From assembly GCA_934462925.1 (NCBI GenBank), contig CAKSIT010000025.1, positions 1 through 22,334 of the forward strand: a DNA stretch of 22,334 nucleotides, read 5' to 3'. A program made the translations under genes and the position numbers. The stretch comes from an uncultured Oscillospiraceae bacterium. GTDB lineage: Bacteria > Bacillota > Clostridia > Oscillospirales > Ruminococcaceae. Below the pieces are notes generated by a model. It saw only the letters and a program-made list of their open reading frames with translations. It made no database searches and was not told the origin of the DNA. How positions within the stretch are numbered: position 1 is the stretch's first letter; every line of letters starts with the position of its first letter. This document shows positions 21,236 through 22,334 of the stretch, piece after piece.

Positions 21236-22255
21236 ATGAGCAAGAGAATAATTGCGCTGCTTGTCATATCGTCATTACTGCTGGCGACAGGCTGCAGCAA
21301 GGGCGAAGCAAGCGCTGCAGGCTCGTCAGGGGCGGCAGCCGAAAGCGCGCCGCTGACAACCACGACAACCGCTGCTGAGAGCGCAGCGGAGAACACCGCT
21401 GAAAGCGCTGCGACAGCCGAAAGCGCCGAGCCTGCGCAGACCGCTGAATCCACCCCCGCAGACGAGCAGCCCACCGAGGAAGCGGCGCAGGACAACCCGC
21501 TGCTTGCAGCGGACGCTAAGGAGCTGTTTGTCGCGGCAAGCGAACTCAAAAGAAGGGACGCTTCCGAGGACAACGTAAGAACGTATATTTACGAAAAGCT
21601 CCCGCAGGAGGACGGCACAGTCGCGGCGGTAAGGACGACTTTTATTGCGGGATTTCCTGAAAAGGTCAACGCGTACTTCCTCACTTACGGCGAAAGCGGT
21701 ATGGAGCTTGGGTACTCGCTGGAAGAATATACGTTCGATGGTATAACCCGCAAAATCGACGGCTACACAGTACCTTTCGCTGATTACAACGACCCCCGCT
21801 CCACCATAGATGTTGACGGGCTGTCCGCAGAGGAGCTCGCAGATATAACAGACGTTATTTTCAACGCCTTTTATTACGCGTGGCTTGGCGAATGCGAGGG
21901 CGGCAAGATGAGCGGAATATGCAGCTACAACGGCGATAATTCGTACGAGTGGGTGGAGAAGCTGTTCAAAAAGTTCTACACCGACGATATGTACAACAGC
22001 TACTACGACGAAGAAACGCGCACGCTTTTAGGCGCGTACTCGGACGAGGACGGCGTATGCGTTAAGGCTGCGCTTGCGTTCGGAGGGCCTGTGCCGTCTG
22101 TCGTGGGGTATGAGATGGTATCCTCAGACGACAGCGAGATAGTGTTCAGAACGAAGCTTTACAGCGATATGGACGACATGGAATGGTACGTCGTTTCTTC
22201 CCTTACAAACACCGAAAACGGCTGGAAAATAAGCCGTTATAATGAAGATGAATAA
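21236..22255 (+). CDS. Surface lipoprotein B controlled by inverton 2
   Basis: A 339-residue lipoprotein with lipobox LATGC and Cys20, paralogous to lipoprotein A at 15443. It shares the AESA-rich linker almost word for word, LPQEDGTVAAVRTTFIAG against FPQEDGSVAVVRSTIYAG, the YNDPRSTID block, SYEWVEKLFKKFYTDDMYN and the ending LTNTENGWKIS. It is 24 residues shorter, mainly by loss of about 15 residues after the linker (TPYININWSQKYEAVL region). The longer frame beginning at 21164 inside the right recombination site is unlikely; AAGGAAGGA precedes ATG 21236. Expression should depend on inverton 2, since no good promoter is visible between the right site and the gene. Confidence 0.82.
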   Translation: MSKRIIALLVISSLLLATGCSKGEASAAGSSGAAAESAPLTTTTTAAESAAENTAESAATAESAEPAQTAESTPADEQPTEEAAQDNPLLAADAKELFVAASELKRRDASEDNVRTYIYEKLPQEDGTVAAVRTTFIAGFPEKVNAYFLTYGESGMELGYSLEEYTFDGITRKIDGYTVPFADYNDPRSTIDVDGLSAEELADITDVIFNAFYYAWLGECEGGKMSGICSYNGDNSYEWVEKLFKKFYTDDMYNSYYDEETRTLLGAYSDEDGVCVKAALAFGGPVPSVVGYEMVSSDDSEIVFRTKLYSDMDDMEWYVVSSLTNTENGWKISRYNEDE

Positions 22256-22334
22256 CCAAGGAGACCAGCTATGAAAAGTCAATAGACAAAAGCGCCAAAA
22301 ATTAAGCGAGAAGTTTGGCTGGATTGAAAGGTGT
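22256..22334 (+). other. Window tail with a four-residue ORF behind a strong RBS
   Basis: AAGGAGA (22258-22264) stands 6 bases before ATG 22271, which opens MKSQ and then TAG (22283-22285). The placement just after lipoprotein B mirrors the lipoprotein A-826-residue gene junction, so this may be the broken start of another operon gene. Nothing further can be assigned before the window ends. Confidence 0.3.

Overview
The window looks like a chromosomal segment of a Gram-positive anaerobe of the Bacillota, most likely a Clostridia/Ruminococcus-like gut organism (inference). The supporting signs are strong AGGAGG-type ribosome binding sites, sigma-A promoters with near-consensus -35/-10 boxes, several lipoproteins with Gram-positive style lipoboxes and Ala/Ser/Thr/Glu-rich linkers, a LytTR-DUF3021 pair, and T-tract intrinsic terminators. 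I see no tRNA, rRNA or CRISPR array.

Layout. 1-2600 (mostly minus strand): the end of a mobile element that truncates a HAD hydrolase gene, an ATC-hydrolase-family gene, a TraX-family membrane protein, a 202-bp MITE whose terminal repeats match the truncating element, and a five-unit 47/65-bp tandem array. 2608-5314 (minus): an ABC exporter (ATPase, permease) followed by LytTR regulator and DUF3021 membrane protein. 5606-6609 (plus): GNAT acetyltransferase and DUF523 protein, translationally coupled. 6780-8874 (plus): a perfect consensus promoter driving a gene with an early stop codon, then a lipoprotein and two overlapping small membrane ORFs. 8959-11387 (minus): a 705-residue lipoprotein whose promoter, RBS and first 40 codons are exactly duplicated in tandem (173 bp), with five 11-bp-spaced TGTAAC-type boxes upstream of the distal copy. 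11417-14219 (minus): an operon of three alpha/beta-hydrolase genes, one of which lacks the nucleophile region. 14319-22255 (plus): the most unusual region.

The 14.3-22.3 kb region reads as a phase-variation locus. A complete tyrosine recombinase gene ends inside a palindromic site. That site and its inverted copy 161 bp further on bracket a segment carrying a strong promoter that currently faces away from the next gene, a surface lipoprotein. A second module 5.8 kb downstream has the same plan: a decayed 3' remnant of a recombinase gene, an equally long (213 bp) inverted-repeat-bounded promoter segment, and a paralogous lipoprotein. The central spacers of the two sites match within each module (GTTG/CAAC and GTTA/TAAC) but differ between modules, as expected for recombination that is restricted to partners. 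The outward-facing (apparent OFF) promoters run directly into the left site, which is a hairpin followed by a U-tract, i.e. a terminator. The right site lacks a T-tract, so an inverted (ON) promoter could read through into the lipoprotein operon. The intact recombinase could serve both switches. Between the two switches lie two further lipoproteins (an 826-residue internally duplicated protein and a 532-residue protein with four WxxxxWS-type repeats), likely co-expressed with the first. Inversion itself is inferred from architecture and has not been observed.
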